Positions 11,223 through 23,415 of a stretch of 64,000 nt of DNA are shown here, piece by piece (within the stretch, counting starts at the first letter, position 1; each line of letters opens with the position of its first letter). Origin of the DNA: Neoceratodus forsteri (lineage: Eukaryota; Chordata; Ceratodontiformes; Ceratodontidae); the NCBI GenBank assembly GCA_016271365.2, contig JADMNL010000028.1, forward strand, positions 57,554,001 to 57,618,000. Reading direction: 5' to 3'. Under the pieces are notes generated by a model, which ran no database searches, was not told the DNA's origin, and worked only from the letters and a program-made list of their open reading frames with translations. The translations under genes were made by a program, and so were the position numbers.

Positions 11223-14200
11223 GGATGAGAGTCACAGGGTGGGGGAGGATGGCCCTCCCCTTCCTGGAATCACCACGAGGGGTAATCCATGGGGGAAACT
11301 TCAGGGCAAGGTGAGTTGGGGATCATGCTATGTGGGGGAATCAGGGACAGGGCTAAATAGACTGCAAATTGCAAGCCCACATGAGAAAAAGCTATATGTA
11401 AACAATAAATGATACTGATAACAGAGGTGCAGCAGCCTGGTCTAGGAGGCGATATAACCTGCCAGCACAACATATGTGATCAGGGCACGTGACAGTCTTG
11501 CAGACTCTGGAAATGCCACTGTGGAGAAGTATGTATGCTTGGCCACTTCGTACCTTGGCACTACAATTTGCATTATTGATAAAAAAACCTTCATTGCTCA
11601 GAAAGGAGCGTGGCAGTAAATCAGTGACTTGAATTTCCACAGTGACATCAGCTGTCTTTTGGGCTTTGACCTTTTGGCTTTATATTCTGGTCGATTTCCA
11701 GAGATGGAGCTTGAGAAAATTGACTTTTCTGGGGTCCACCAGATAGCGGGCTCCTACATTTGTCACCCCCTGGGGTGGAGGTGGATTGAGAATTTGTGGC
11801 CACCCATAAGTGTAGGAGTTAGTGGCCTTAAGAACCTATGAGTGGAGGACAATGTCATGCTGCCATTTGAACTATGATGACTTTATTTATTTGTGCTAAA
11901 TTTGGTAACTGGGAAAGGCACACTGAGCTAAGACTTGTTTCCAAGTACGACCTGAGGGAGGGGAAAGTGGAGCAGATACAGGATAGAAAAATTAAAATAC
12001 ATCCAAAAATGCAATGTACACGAGCAAATCAGCACCAATGGAACACAATGTAATGATTCAATAAAATTCACAATTGCATTATGTACAAAATATGCAAGAA
12101 TGCTACAAGTGTGCTGTGCAAGATGGGTTGGGTAAATAGCGCTTTGCGATACGAAGAAAATGCCAAGGGTGAGAGCACCATTAGCCACAATTAAGGGAGG
12201 CCTAGACAGGGGGGCAACAGTAATAGGAGAAGGAAGGAAGTCAGGAGGGGTCAAGGAGGGAGTGACAGGTGCAGGGAGGAGTAGGAATAAGCCTCTGCAG
12301 ACACCTAAATGCAGGGAGTGAAGGTGTGAGTCAGAGGGAGGAGGGAAGTAGGCTCCAAAGGGAAGGTAGACGGTAAGAGAAGGCTGCTTGCCTAGCACTG
12401 GAGTAAGTGTGGGGAATGGAGAAGGTACAGGAATCCCTGGACTTCCTTGCACCTACCTCTCTCTAACCTAAACGTTCACGGCTCCCTGTCCATCGTTAGC
12501 ATCATCATCACTGCCTAGTACTGCAGCCATGCATTAGTATCCCTTCTCATACTGAGACCCCTGCAACTTAAGCAAATGCCTTTCCATGGCAGATGTTCCT
12601 AGTGGTGTGACCTCCTTATCCTGACTTACAGTAGACTGTCCTTACATGAGGCCCACCACACGTGTCCATGATTCTTTATCCACTCCAATAAATCCCACAG
12701 TACTGATGTCACTGATTTAGTCCTTCCAAGTGGCATTCTTTGGTGCTGTGGCCAGGGGCAGCTACCATGGCCTTCGTCTTCCACACCTACACCACCTTTT
12801 CAGACAGCTCAGGTAAAGATTCATAGGCCAATTCATCCACCTCAATTTTGACTACTTGTGTACTCTTTCCTTCTCCTTCTTCTCTGTAGCTATTTTAGGA
12901 GGTTGTGGTTTACTTTGCTTTTTGGAGAAATGTCTTTTCTTTTGAGAACCACTGTCTTTTTTTTCTGTTTTTTTTTTTTAACCTATTATGTTTCCGAAGT
13001 CCCACCTGTTCCCCCTCTACTCCTACCCATAATTTATGCTACCCACTTTTATCTGATACAGACTCCTAATAAGTGTTCCCAGGCTCCCCCAAATCAGGGT
13101 ATTCCTCCTTTTCCACTGCCTGTGCCAGCTACCATTTTCTTGGCTTGTTTTTTCAATTATTAGTGCCCGAATCCTAACTCTTGCAGTACCACTGTAACTA
13201 GTGCCTGCACTGTACGATACTTTCTGGACTGTTTGTTCAGCTTCCAGACTTTCCATTGAGGGGCTCGGACTAGACTGACTTCACTGTGCTTTTTTTTCCT
13301 TTTTGCTGTTACTGCTTCTGGATGACTCCATGCTCCCAGCTCCTTCTCTGTATTGCTGTTCATTTCTCCTTGACTACAGCAGGCTGCAGGCTAACACATG
13401 CTTACTTCCCAAACCCAGGCTCTCTCCTTATATTCAATCACAGGTCTCAGGGATCTGCACAGCTGAGCTTGACACACACATTTAGAGTTACTGTACATTT
13501 ATGAATGTAATGAAAAAATGTCTATTTATGTAACTCCCTTGTTCCCAGGGGTTACTAGAATCCCAGTTAGAATCAGTGGTTGGCAGGGTAGGCAGCTAGT
13601 GAAATGCCAGTTAAATGGGTTTCGCTCTGTCTCTCTCTGTTCTCTATGCTGAGCTCTGGAAGGATGATGTCATTTAGAACTGTCGCAGCAGCATGAGCCA
13701 CCCTGGCCTGCTGCTAGGGAGCTAGCATTGGAAAGTTCGGGAGTCTGTAGTTAGAGTTCAGTGGAGGAGACTGCAGTGTTAGGTAGCTCTTCATCCAGCT
13801 CTGTCAGAGAGCTACCAGTTTGTGCTTTTAAGTTCTCACCCTAGTGTGTGACAAATGTTCCAGCTTTTCAGAAGTGGTGGAGACCTGGGCAATAGGGTTT
13901 CCCTGTGTCCCATCCCAGGAGGGATGAGGTGAACTCCAGGATTCAGGGGCAATCCCCTGGTCCTTTCTGAACTTTTGAATCTGCCTTGTGACAACAGCTC
14001 TGTGAGTACCTTGTTGTTTTCTGTGTAAACCCAGGAGTACCTGCAATTTCTGTAAGGGTGAATTTCTCTGACAAAGGGATCATGTCACCTGAGACTTTCT
14101 GTTTAAAAGTGTCTGCCTACATGTGGAGTCCAGTTTGTGACCGTCCATGTACAGAACTTTTAACTTCTAACACCTCTTAGGTAGGTGTTTGTAGTATGTT

Positions 14201-15879
14201 AAGTGTGATATACATTGAAGACAACATCTATAGTTTCTACAGTTGTGTGGTGTTATTAACCAGATGAATGGCCGAGTATAAGCTTGGAAACAAAAGGTGG
14301 GAGAACCTCACATCCGGAGTACCCAGTTTACCTATATGGGTTCTGAAGGGTATCAATTACTTTTTTTTTCAGTTCAATTGGCCAATGCCTGAGAAGAGTG
14401 TTTACCCCTGTATGTGGGTCATTTTCTTCCAGTTTACCCCAGTATAGTGGGTTCTGAAAGTTGTGAGCCTGTATGTGCTCTTTTGTGGTCATGTGTACCA
14501 CCTTCATCCTGTGTGAAATGGTAAATGCACCAGTACCTGGCTGGATGTGCCAATTCAAGTAGGAACCAGTGTGTTCACCAGTGTGTGTTTTCTTCATCCT
14601 ATGCTAAATGGAAATTCAGGAATGTCTGTATCTCAGTAATCTGCATTACCAGTGTGTGTAGCCCTATGGGGGTCCATCTTCGCTTTGTGATTATCCTTAC
14701 TTTGTTACATGAATAAAAGTCACACTCTAGAATCCCAACCTGGTTTGGACAATAATGTTATTGCTTCCTTGTGTCTGGAGTTACTTGGGTCCCCCTGTCC
14801 AGAAGTGCAAACCTAGCATAGCCCTGAGTAAACGTTTTCTCCCAGGGACCAGGGTTGTTGGCCATGGCAATTGGCCCCTACCAGGTGTGTGCCAGGCAGT
14901 TGCCACACTTGGTTGGCTGTTTTGTATAACAGTCTAGTCCACCTTGTATATGGTGGCTTTTGTGGTGGTGTTTTAAAACTTCTTTGCAAATGTAAACTCC
15001 CACTCCTCTCTTTACCCCTAGACATTTTGGGGAGAGGAAACGCCCTACTAGTTAAACAAGGGGGGCCGGTGGGGTGGTTACATTTAGAAAATATAAATTT
15101 TGTAATTTGGGGTATCAACTAGTAGTGGGCACTGGCAAGCCACCGGCAAACATCCACTTGCTGCCAACTGTCTGGACTCCTTTCCTATATTAAATCACAG
15201 ACCTTAGAGACTTGCACAGCTGAGTCAGACACACTTCGCTGGCTTATCTGGTTAGTGAATATGGAGCAACTACTTCCGTTGATTATTTGATTAGTACTAT
15301 GGAGGATACTTGTGCAATTCAGTATAGTGCTTGTGCAACCGAATTGGATAAGATTATGGAGTACTGTCAGTAGCTCAGTACTGCTGGGTTAGGAGATTGC
15401 TGGCAAAGGTTTGAGGACTGAGGTAGTAAGTATGATGTGTTAAATATGTCCGGCCTTTCACACTATCTTTTCCCAAGGAACTAACATCCTTTTCTGGTGG
15501 CACTGGCACAGAAACCCTCAAGAAAAAGGTTTTACTCCTAGAAATGCCACAGGACTGTGGGTCCCCTGCCTAAGGGTACTTAGGAAAGATACCCAAAATG
15601 TCAGTCATAGGCATGAATAGAACCATCAGAACATCCTATCCCCAAAGGAGAGAGGGGTGGCCATGGCGATGAACAACAGTTAGATATCCACCATCCAAAT
15701 CCCAACTTACCCAGCTTACTAAATCTAACTTCTTGTATAACCTTCAGCACAGAGGACAGGAATAAACCCCCTTGTGGAGGAAACCTCTGGGTATAAAAGG
15801 ATTTAGGTCACCATCCCCACAGGCCTAACATGATACTATAAAAACCTTAGCATGTGCCTGATCTTCAGGGAGTACTGAC
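11223..15879. other. Unassigned 4.6-kb stretch, no gene supported
   Basis: No conserved domain is visible on either strand. Open frames around 11928-12452 (minus) and 12858-13163 (plus) are low-complexity, proline- or phenylalanine-rich, and follow pyrimidine-rich DNA. Two diverged copies of a segment (TATATTCAATCACAGGTCTCAG at about 13430 and TATATTAAATCACAGACCTTAG at about 15186, each followed by a GCACAGCTGAG block) lie about 1.75 kb apart and could be remains of LTRs. A short tandem-like duplication (CCAGTTTACC...GGGTTCTGAA) occurs at 14325 and 14429. Several AATAAA-like signals occur near 14710. Confidence 0.45.
13280..15245 (+). repeat. Pair of diverged direct repeats, possible degenerate LTRs
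   Basis: The block near 13425-13490 and the block near 15180-15240 align over about 60-70 bases, including CTCAGGGATCTGCACAGCTGAG versus CTTAGAGACTTGCACAGCTGAG (each quoted in part). The spacing of 1.75 kb and same orientation would fit terminal repeats of an LTR element, but no gag/pol coding, primer-binding site or target duplication was found, so a dispersed repeat is equally likely. Confidence 0.3.
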
Positions 15880-17175
15880 AGAAAGGAGATGGTACACACT
15901 CTCTGCCTATGCAGATGACCTCCTTCTTCATATGGAAATCCACAAATGTCAATCCTGACTTTACTCCAGGAAATAACTAATTTCTCCAAAATCTCCTTTT
16001 ATAAACTAAATATCTCCAAAACTAAAGTATTTCCCCTCAATTCTAGGGTACCCAGAGCAGATATTCTTGATCTGGGCCTTACATGGGAACCAAAATTGTT
16101 GGCATACTTGGGTATAACAATTTCTCACTCTGGTTTGACCATGATTAGAGAAAATTTAGCCAAATTAATGTCGGTTATCAAACTAGATTTAGACAGATGG
16201 GCTGTACTTCCTCTCTCCTTATGGGGTCGGATTAGCATCCTCAAGATGAATGTTCTACCTCGTTTGTTATACCCCCTGGGCATGATGGGCATCTGTCTCC
16301 CTAAGATTTGGTTTACCCACCTTCAAAGGATGTTTAACTCTTTTCTACGGAAGAGCTCAATGGCCCGTAGAGCCTATATTAAACTAACGGCCCCCAAGTT
16401 GAAAGGAGGATTATCCCTCCCTTCCTTGTTTTTGTACTAGGGAGCCCAACATGCTAGCAAACTATTTAGATGGGGTATGAATGTAACACAACCTGACCCT
16501 ACTGCATACACCCCACTCTGGTTAGAAACTGAAAAAGTTCTAGCCAATAAAACAGGATGCTCCCTGGCCAACCTGCTCTATTTGCAGCCTTCCCAGTTCC
16601 CTCGAGCCCTACGTTCTACTCCCATAGAATGGTCCCTCAAAGCATGGTTCCAACTCCAAATTTACTTACTGTATCCCTATTCTGGACCAGATCACCTAAT
16701 CAGCCAATATTTAATAATCCCCACTTTCAGATAGCCCATCGACCTATCCCGCTTTCCTTTTGTCCACCACTGCATGCCTGTACACTAACTGATCTACTCC
16801 AGGATGATGGAATGATTTCCTTTCCTATCCTGCAGGACCGGTTCCACCTAAAGAACAAAGAGCTTTTCAGATTTCTACAACTCAAAAATGCAGTGCTTTC
16901 CTTTTTGGGTCCTAAACCCTGGAATATGACATCCCTGGAGGATGTTGTCTCTCTGTTGTCCATAGTAGAGCAACCACAAGTGGTATCTGCTTTATATAAT
17001 TGTTTCCAGTCTTTGGACTTGCACCTCACCTCGGGTATTTGTTATTACTGGATTCAGGAGCTTCATATACCAGGGAACAAAGAGCTTTGGAATTTATTCT
17101 TTAAAAAAGTGAAAAACAGACTGCCCGCCATACTGGTGTTACTACACAAAAACAGGTTTGTTTACATTCCTTGAT
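15880..17175 (+). pseudogene. L1/Tx1-like ORF2 fragment (RT active site to C-terminal region)
   Basis: The fragment begins just before the RT active site (YADDLLLHM near 15907) and continues through a frame at 15946-16440: YKLNISKTKVFPLN, LAYLGITIS, LDRWAVLPLSLWGRISILKMNVLPRLLY and an RAYIKLTAPKLKGGLSLP block, the standard L1 ORF2 order after the palm. Reading passes a stop at 16438 into 16477-16734 and, shifted, 16557-17174. It resembles the plus-strand LINE at 1-5600 closely in wording and is probably the same clade. The upstream endonuclease and the C-terminal Cys cluster are absent, so both ends are truncated. Confidence 0.82.
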
Positions 17176-17985
17176 CAGCTCCAACTGCATCTTTCCTGGA
17201 CTTGGGAACACCCACAACACAGTCTAGCCACTCATGATGCAGTGAGAGTTAAGGAGGCTACTGCTTCATGAGTGACTGCACTGTTTGGGTGTGTTTGTAA
17301 TGCTCAGGAAGTATGCAGTAAGAACAGATCCAGGATTGTAAACAAAACAAGGTTGTTTATAAATATACTGTACATTAGCATGCATTTCAGTTCTAATAAA
17401 AAAGGAGACAGACAAAACAAACAGCAACATCAATGAATTTTAGAGAAGGTAAGCAATCATAAAATGTAGGTTTTTAACTAGAAATAATATGATGAAAAAT
17501 AGATTGACAGTGTCCCTTTAAAATTCAACAAAGTATATTGAATTGAAAAAAAAACCCTTAGCATGAATTAGACCTGTAATACACTACTGCAAATCTAGAG
17601 AGTATATGAGCTTCTTCTTCTCTCTTTCTAAGACTTTCATCCCTATGAAGGTGCTACAGAGCTGGCCCTGCAATGAAAGGAGTCCCTGGACAGAGAGGCT
17701 CCAACCTTCTGAGGCATACCAGGGCTGAACCTAAGTGCCAAAGGAATACTGAGGTTTTGGAAAAAAAAACAAGAAAGAGAAGATCACAAACAACTGCATC
17801 AGGCCTGGCATCACTAATACTCGCCAATGAACAAGGTTCATGGATATAAGAAGAAACCAAGCACTGAAGAGGCTTAGTTTGTTGCAGTATGAAGTCGTAG
17901 AGGAAGTAAGCTTACTGAGCCATTGCAGGGAAGTCATTAGGGTGTGTGCCAGTTGTCAGAGGGGCATGTGCCCGATTGTCTTTGG
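17176..17985. other. Unassigned, nothing recognised
   Basis: About 800 bases of moderately AT-rich DNA with no recognisable domain, RNA or repeat match to the rest of the window. It begins at the L1 truncation point. Confidence 0.4.
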
Positions 17986-18086
17986 GGCATGTTCTTGATT
18001 CTGACTGCCTTAGCTGCCTCCTTCTGCTCTAACTGGTATAGTTCTCTGTCCTGCTCCTTCTGTGTTTCCTTATACTTCCTGTAAGG
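17986..18086 (-). pseudogene. CR1-like ORF2 linker fragment
   Basis: On minus, the segment translates as a charged helix (KETQKEQDRELYQLEQKEAA) that matches the endonuclease-RT linker of the CR1 at 37420-37500 (KKIHKERDRQLCQLRQKEAG). Only about 35 codons remain. It ends exactly where the inverted-repeat arm at 18086 begins. Confidence 0.55.
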
Positions 18087-18215
18087 AGGAATTAATATTC
18101 ATTATGTGTGTGAAGTAAGAGTAGTAACACACTGTAGCTCCATGTATCTAAATAGAGGCCTACCTCAATGTGACAGCAAGCCCCACACCTGTTATATCAC
18201 GTACCTCACAACACA

Positions 18216-18258
18216 TACCCACACACATACATACACACACGCACCCACATCCCACACA
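18216..18258 (+). repeat. CA-rich simple repeat
   Basis: Imperfect (CA)n/(CATA)n/(CACC)n run inside the loop of the inverted repeat. Confidence 0.7.
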
Positions 18259-18372
18259 AGCTGAAGTCCTATAATATGCCAGTCTGAAGAAGAAGAGATC
18301 TGTGGATGTCAGTTTCTGTAATGTCCCATGAAACCTAGATCAAGATTCATCCCATCTGCTACCATATTAGAA

Positions 18373-18612
18373 ACAGAAACATAGATAGAAACATAGAATT
18401 TGACGGCAGTTAAGAACCGCTTGGCCCACCCAGTCTGCCCATTTCCCTACCTAATGGATAAGCTGCAGATCTTAGTTAACCAGCAGCCTACTTCTTCCTA
18501 CCCCCCCCCCCAGAATTGCCTTATGACTGTCCCATGCATGCTTGAATTCCACCACTGTTTTTGACTCCACAACCTCCTCCGGAAGGCCGTTCCATGCATC
18601 CACAACCCTCTA
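18373..18612 (-). mobile_element. CR1 3'-end fragment
   Basis: The plus strand reads GAAACATAGATAGAAACATAG, GGCCCACCCAGTCTGCCC and AACCAGCAGCCTACTTCTTCC, the reverse complement of the CR1 3' UTR and terminal TTCTATG-type repeat. Upstream it reaches the last ORF2 codons (HGRPSGGG-like region, TCCATGCATCCAC). It stops at the inverted-repeat arm at 18613. A C13 run lies at about 18503. Confidence 0.8.
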
Positions 18613-18719
18613 CAGTGTGTTACTATGCTTACTTCACACACATAATGAATATTAATTCCGCCTTACTTTTTATCTCTGCCTGGGAGTGAGGTGGATTCCG
18701 TTACACCATATTCAGATTA

Positions 18720-19690
18720 CCTAGCCTGTTACTCTACATACAGGAGTGTTATCATAGACTGTGACATATATTTTTTTAACTCTGTACATATTGGGGTGCG
18801 AGATCTCATTTGCAGGGGGGTCCTGGACAGATCTTTGAGATGTAAAATAAGTTTTTAATCTCAATAAGTTTTTAATCTCAAAAGCTCGTCTCTGTTGTGT
18901 GTTTTTGAGATTTCCTTTTAAGACCATTACTGACATATCTGAAATTCAGTGGTCAGGCTGGGAGAAGTGGTGCCCCACTGGTTTTTCAGTCATCTTTCCT
19001 CTAATAGTATGTCTGTGCGAGTTCATCCTAGTGCGGAGCTGTTGGCTTGACTCTCCAACATAACCTATTTGTGGACATCTCTTGCACTGAATGAAATAAA
19101 CAACATGTTGTGATGTGCATGTATAACTCCCATGCACCTTTGTTTGTTTTGTGATGTAACCACACAGTCCAAGGTGGAAATGAGCTCACAAGTCTTACAG
19201 GTGCGTTGATTGCAGGGTCGTGTGCCATTGTGTGACACGGTATTCTGTTCTGGTGAAAGTTTGCTCCTAATAATTAGGCTGGCTAAATTTGGTGGTTGTT
19301 TAAAAGATAGTAGTGGGAGTTCCTTAAAATACAATGAAGGGTTTCATCCTCACTAAATATTGGATGGAGGTCTTTAATAATCTTACGCATAAGTTCAAGG
19401 TCTGGATGATATGTGACTACTGAGGGTATTATGTCTGCAGCTGTCTTTTCTTTATATTGAAGTAGTTGTTGTCTTGGTACTTGTGTTTCACGTTCTGTTA
19501 TCCTGTCAATTTCTCTGGAAGAGTGTCCCTGCTCTATAAAGGTGTTTTTCAACACAGCCAAATGTGTATCTCTGTCCTCTTCATTTGAACAAATATGGTG
19601 ACATTGGAGTGCTTGACTGTACATGACAGATTTTTTTGTATGGTTTGGGTGATTAATCACACAATCACATACTTCGGTGTCACCGACCAC
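18720..19690 (-). pseudogene. Penelope-like element: linker and GIY-YIG endonuclease, 5'-truncated
   Basis: Penelope-like retroelements encode an RT joined to a GIY-YIG endonuclease. Here the RT is missing and the remainder is in three minus frames. 19690-19283 has HPNHTKKSVMYSQALQCHHI and LEDRDTHLAVLKNTF-like wording, the linker region with a helical block. 19334-19065 has CNQRTCKTC, a Cys pair ahead of the nuclease. 19137-18946 has VVYFIQCKRCPQIGYVGE, then LRTRMNSHR and PVGHHFSQPDH, the GIY-YIG core with its Tyr-Gly pair, Arg and His. 18936-18721 (SVMVLKGNLKNTQQRRAFE) is the C-terminal tail. The upstream edge at 19690 abuts a plus-strand CR1. Confidence 0.85.
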
Positions 19691-20920
19691 TGGCGGAACT
19701 CTTCAATAGTTCCCTGGAGTCAGGCATGGTGCCGCAGGACTAGAGAATGACATATGTGGTGCCTCACCACAAGAGTGGACCTAGGGGTAACCTGGGGAAC
19801 TATAGTCCGGTCAGTCTGACCTGAATCATGTACAAACTCATAGAGGCCATACTTAAGGAGAGGCTGATGAGGTACATGGAAGAGAATGGTCTCCAGGACA
19901 AGGGGCAGCATGGATTTGTGGGAGGAAGATCATGTCAAATGACCCTGATTGACTTCTTTGACTGGATCACCAGGGTGGTTGATGGGGGCCAGGCAGTGGA
20001 CATCATTTACCTGGACTTCAGCAAAGCCTGTGATTCAATACCCCATAGGAGGCTGATCAGGAAACTGGTGGATCTAGGGTTGGGGGGAAAATGACCAGGT
20101 GGGTAGAAAGCTGGCTGAGGGGCAGAACAGAGAGCAGTGGTACAGGAGAGTTATCCAGCATCAGGGAAGTCACCAGCAGGGTCCCACAGAAATTGCTGCT
20201 GGGGCTAGTGTTGTTCAATGTCTTCATAAATGACATTGATTAAGGCATTAAGGGCAAGGTGTGCCTGTTTGCGGACGACACCAAACTCTGTGGGAAGGTG
20301 TGGAAGGGAAACAGGACCCGCGGAAAGAACTCAGAAAACTTGAGAGATGGTCAAGGATCTGGCAACTTGGCTTAAATGCCAGGAAATGCAAAGTGATGCA
20401 CATTGGAGCCATGGAGCCAAAGCCTGAGTATTACCTTGAGGGGTTCCAGTAGCAGCAACGGTGGAAGAAAAGGATCTGGAGGTACTGATTACGAGCATTC
20501 TGAAGTGCTCCTTACAGTGCAAAAAAGCAGCAACAAATGCAAACAGGATGTTGGGGTGTATAGCCAAGGGAATCAGCAGTAGGGGAAGTGAGGTGATACT
20601 GCCCTCGTACAAGTCGCTGGTAAAACCATATCTAGAATATGGGGTAAGATACTGGTGTCCACACCTTAAGAAGGACATCAACTTGCTGGAGAAAGTCCAA
20701 AGGAGGGCAAGCAAGATGATCGTGGGTCAGCAGGGAAAGTCTTACCAGGAGAGGCTGGGAGCCCTGAGAATGTACAGTACTCCCTGGAGGAGAAGAAAGA
20801 GGGGATATGATAGAGATATTCAGATACTTGAAAGGTATAAATAGAGTGACTAGGGAAGCTAAGAGACAACTGAACATGAGGGAGCACAGTTTAAGCCCGG
20901 TGGGGGGAGGTTTAGGAGAG
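19691..20920 (+). pseudogene. CR1-like ORF2, RT and C-terminal part
   Basis: The fragment starts within the RT (AELFNSSLESGMVPQD) and continues with LGNYSPVSLT, then 19828-20094: HGFVGGRSCQMTLIDFFDW and YLDFSKACDSIPHRR. After frame changes the catalytic CLFADDTKLC is readable at about 20254-20283. The thumb follows in 20461-20844 (LVKPYLEYGVRYW, VQRRASKMIVG). It ends at about 20920 with FRRDT where a minus-strand CR1 3' end begins, so it is cut on both sides: by truncation at 19690 and probably by the later insertion at 20922. Confidence 0.8.
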
Positions 20921-22489
20921 ATACGAACATACAGAAATGCCAGCAGATACAGGCCTCATGGTCTATTGCATCTGCTCAGTTGTGCAGCTCACAGTTCAGA
21001 CAACTGCTGCCCCCCCACCTTGCCCCTCCATCCCCATTGTTACCCCAAACTGAGTTCCCCACTCTGGTCAACTCCCCCCCCCGACTTATATCCTGCCTTG
21101 GACCCTATCCCACCGTCTTTTTAAACTCCCCACTGATTTCAGAGACATCACCTCCTCCGGTAGTGCGTTCCATGCCACCACCACCCTCTCTGCGAAGTAC
21201 TGCCTCCTCATCTCCCTTCTGAACTTACCCCCCTCTAGTTTCAGATTATGCCCTCTCATGATCCTCTCCCTCTTCAACCTAATCATACCCACAGAACTAA
21301 CTCTATTTATACCCTTCAAGTACTTAAGGTCTCAGTCTTATCACCTCTGTCCTTTCTATCCTCCAGGGAGTACATGTTGAGCTCCCTCAACCTGTCCTCA
21401 TAAGGTTTCTCTCCCATCCACATGATCATCTTGGTCACCCGCCTCTGCACCCTCTCCAAAAGCTTGATGTCCTTCTTTAAATAGGGGTGCCAGAACTGTA
21501 CACAGTACTCCAAGTGAGACCTCGCTAATGATTTGTACAACGGAAGGATTACTTCCTCCCTCCTAGAGATGATCCCCTAGCAGTGCATCCCAGCATTTTA
21601 TTGGCAGCTGCTTTTCTACCCTGTGCTGAGTGATTCATATTCCGTGACCACCACCCCCAGATCCTTCTTCTCCACAGAGACGGGTAACCGCTCACCACCC
21701 AAACGGTAACTGTACTTTGAGTTTCTTGCTCTGAAGGGCATGACCTTGCACTTCCTAGCTTTGAAACCCAGCTGCCATGTGTTTGACCAGTGCTCAAGTC
21801 TTTCCAAATCTTCCTTGAGCTTCCTCCGTCCTTTTACACTACCCACCCCCGCACCTACAGTATTCTGGTGTTGTCAGCGAACAGGCTCATCTTGCTCTTA
21901 ACCCCTTCAGCTATAGCAGCTATGAAGACGTTATTGGCCCCAGAACTGAGCCTTATGGGACCCCATTGATGACTGCTCGGGGTGTCAAGGATTCCCCACC
22001 ACCGCCACCCTCTGCTGTCTGTTGCTCAGTCAGTTCCCTATCCACCTGACAAGCTTCTCCCCTGCCCTAGGTACTTCAGCTTGCTAGTCAATCTCCCATC
22101 AACTGCCTGACCATCATCCAGTGCCTTAGTCACCCAGTCAAAAAGGTCCCCCAGATTTGTTTAACAGGACCTCCCCAGGGTAAAGGCACGCTGCCAGTCA
22201 TCCTGAAGACCGTTCTCTTCCAAGAATGCCACCATCCTCTTTTTCAGGATAGCTTCCATTAGTTTCCCAACTATGGACGTGAAGCTGACCGGCCTGTAAT
22301 TACCCGGCTCATCCAGGGGTCCACTCCTATGGAGCAGCACCACATGTGCCATCCTCCAGTCTAGAGGCACACATCCTAACTATAGGGGGGTATTGAACAA
22401 GTCGGTCAGTTACTTCAGGACTATTGGATGTATCCCATCTGGTCCTGGTGCCTTGTCTGTCTGTATGGACTTAAGGCCATCCAACACTC

Positions 22490-22785
22490 TTTTCACAGGG
22501 ATCTCTCCATCTGTTATCCCCTCATCTCCCTCACCACCTACACTGTCATTTCCCTGAGGTATGGAGCCCTGGGATCTATCCATCCGTTATCCCCTCATCT
22601 CCCCCACCATCTACACTGTCATTTCCCTAAGGTATGGAGCCCTGGGATCTATCCATCCGTTATCCCCTCATCTCCCCCACCATCTACACTGTCATTTACC
22701 TGAGGTATGGAGCCCTGGGATCTATCCATCAGTTATCCCCTCATCTCCCCCACCATCTACACTGTCATTTCCCTGAGGTATGGAC
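22490..22785 (-). repeat. 73-bp tandem repeat inside CR1 ORF2
   Basis: A 73-bp unit (marked by ATGGAGCCCTGGGATC) starts at 22561, 22634 and 22707, with partial units on either side (a fourth junction at 22780). Copies are nearly identical. It lies between the linker and the first RT motif. Since 73 is not a multiple of three each copy shifts the reading frame, so the expansion happened after the element was dead or killed it. Confidence 0.9.
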
Positions 22786-23415
22786 CCATCCTGCTCCCTG
22801 GTAAATACTGAACAGAAGTACTCATATAGTAACTCCACTTGCTCAGCCCCCTTTTCTGCCCACCCTACTTTCTTCAAGATCCTGGTGACCTTTACCCTGC
22901 AGCCCCTCCTCTTCCTGACGTAGTTAAGAAATCTTTTTCACCATCCCTAATCCTCTGTGCAAACCTTAGCTCCTTTGAGGCCTTGGTTGCCCTTACAACC
23001 CTGCTCACCTCACTGGATTTCTTTGTGTACTCTTCCTTATCTGCCTCCCTTCCGGTCCTCTTGTAAATTTTAAAAACTGTCTTTATTTCTCTCACCCTCC
23101 TTTGCACCTCCTTGGTCCACCAACTTGGTTTTCTGGACCTTGCCTTTCTGCTACTGGTCTTCGTGCAGGCGTTTGTGGCCCCTACTAGGCCCAACTTCAG
23201 GACAAACCATTGCTAGTTGGCATCCATATCTGGGCTGATGGTGGCCACATGCCCCCCAAGTATGGCTGCAGTCCTGCTGAAGTCCGCCCTTTTGAAATAT
23301 ACTATCCTGGTTTTGATAAGTGGCCCCTCCCTACCCAAGTCAAGAGAGAACCATACTGAAGGATGGTCAACCCCACCAGGGAGTCCTCTACCCTCACATC
23401 ACATACCTGGTCCCC

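Larger units (their letters stand above)
18086..18665. repeat. Inverted repeat arms of about 50 bp, 475 bp apart
   Basis: AATTAATATTCATTATGTGT and GTGAAGTAAGAGTAGTAACA plus ACACTGTAG at 18093-18138 reappear in reverse complement at 18613-18660 (ACAGTGTGTTACTATGC, TTACTTCACACACATAATG, AATATTAATTCC). The arms differ at only a few positions. Between them lie a CA-rich microsatellite and a CR1 3' end. They flank the 3' side of the Penelope-like element. Confidence 0.75.

Noticed and set aside
11928..12452. 174-codon minus open frame
   Set aside because: Low-complexity Pro/Ser/Leu content from purine-rich DNA; no domain or homologous copy.
12858..13163. Phe/Leu-rich open frame resembling a membrane protein
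   Set aside because: It follows a T-rich tract; hydrophobicity is a by-product of base composition.
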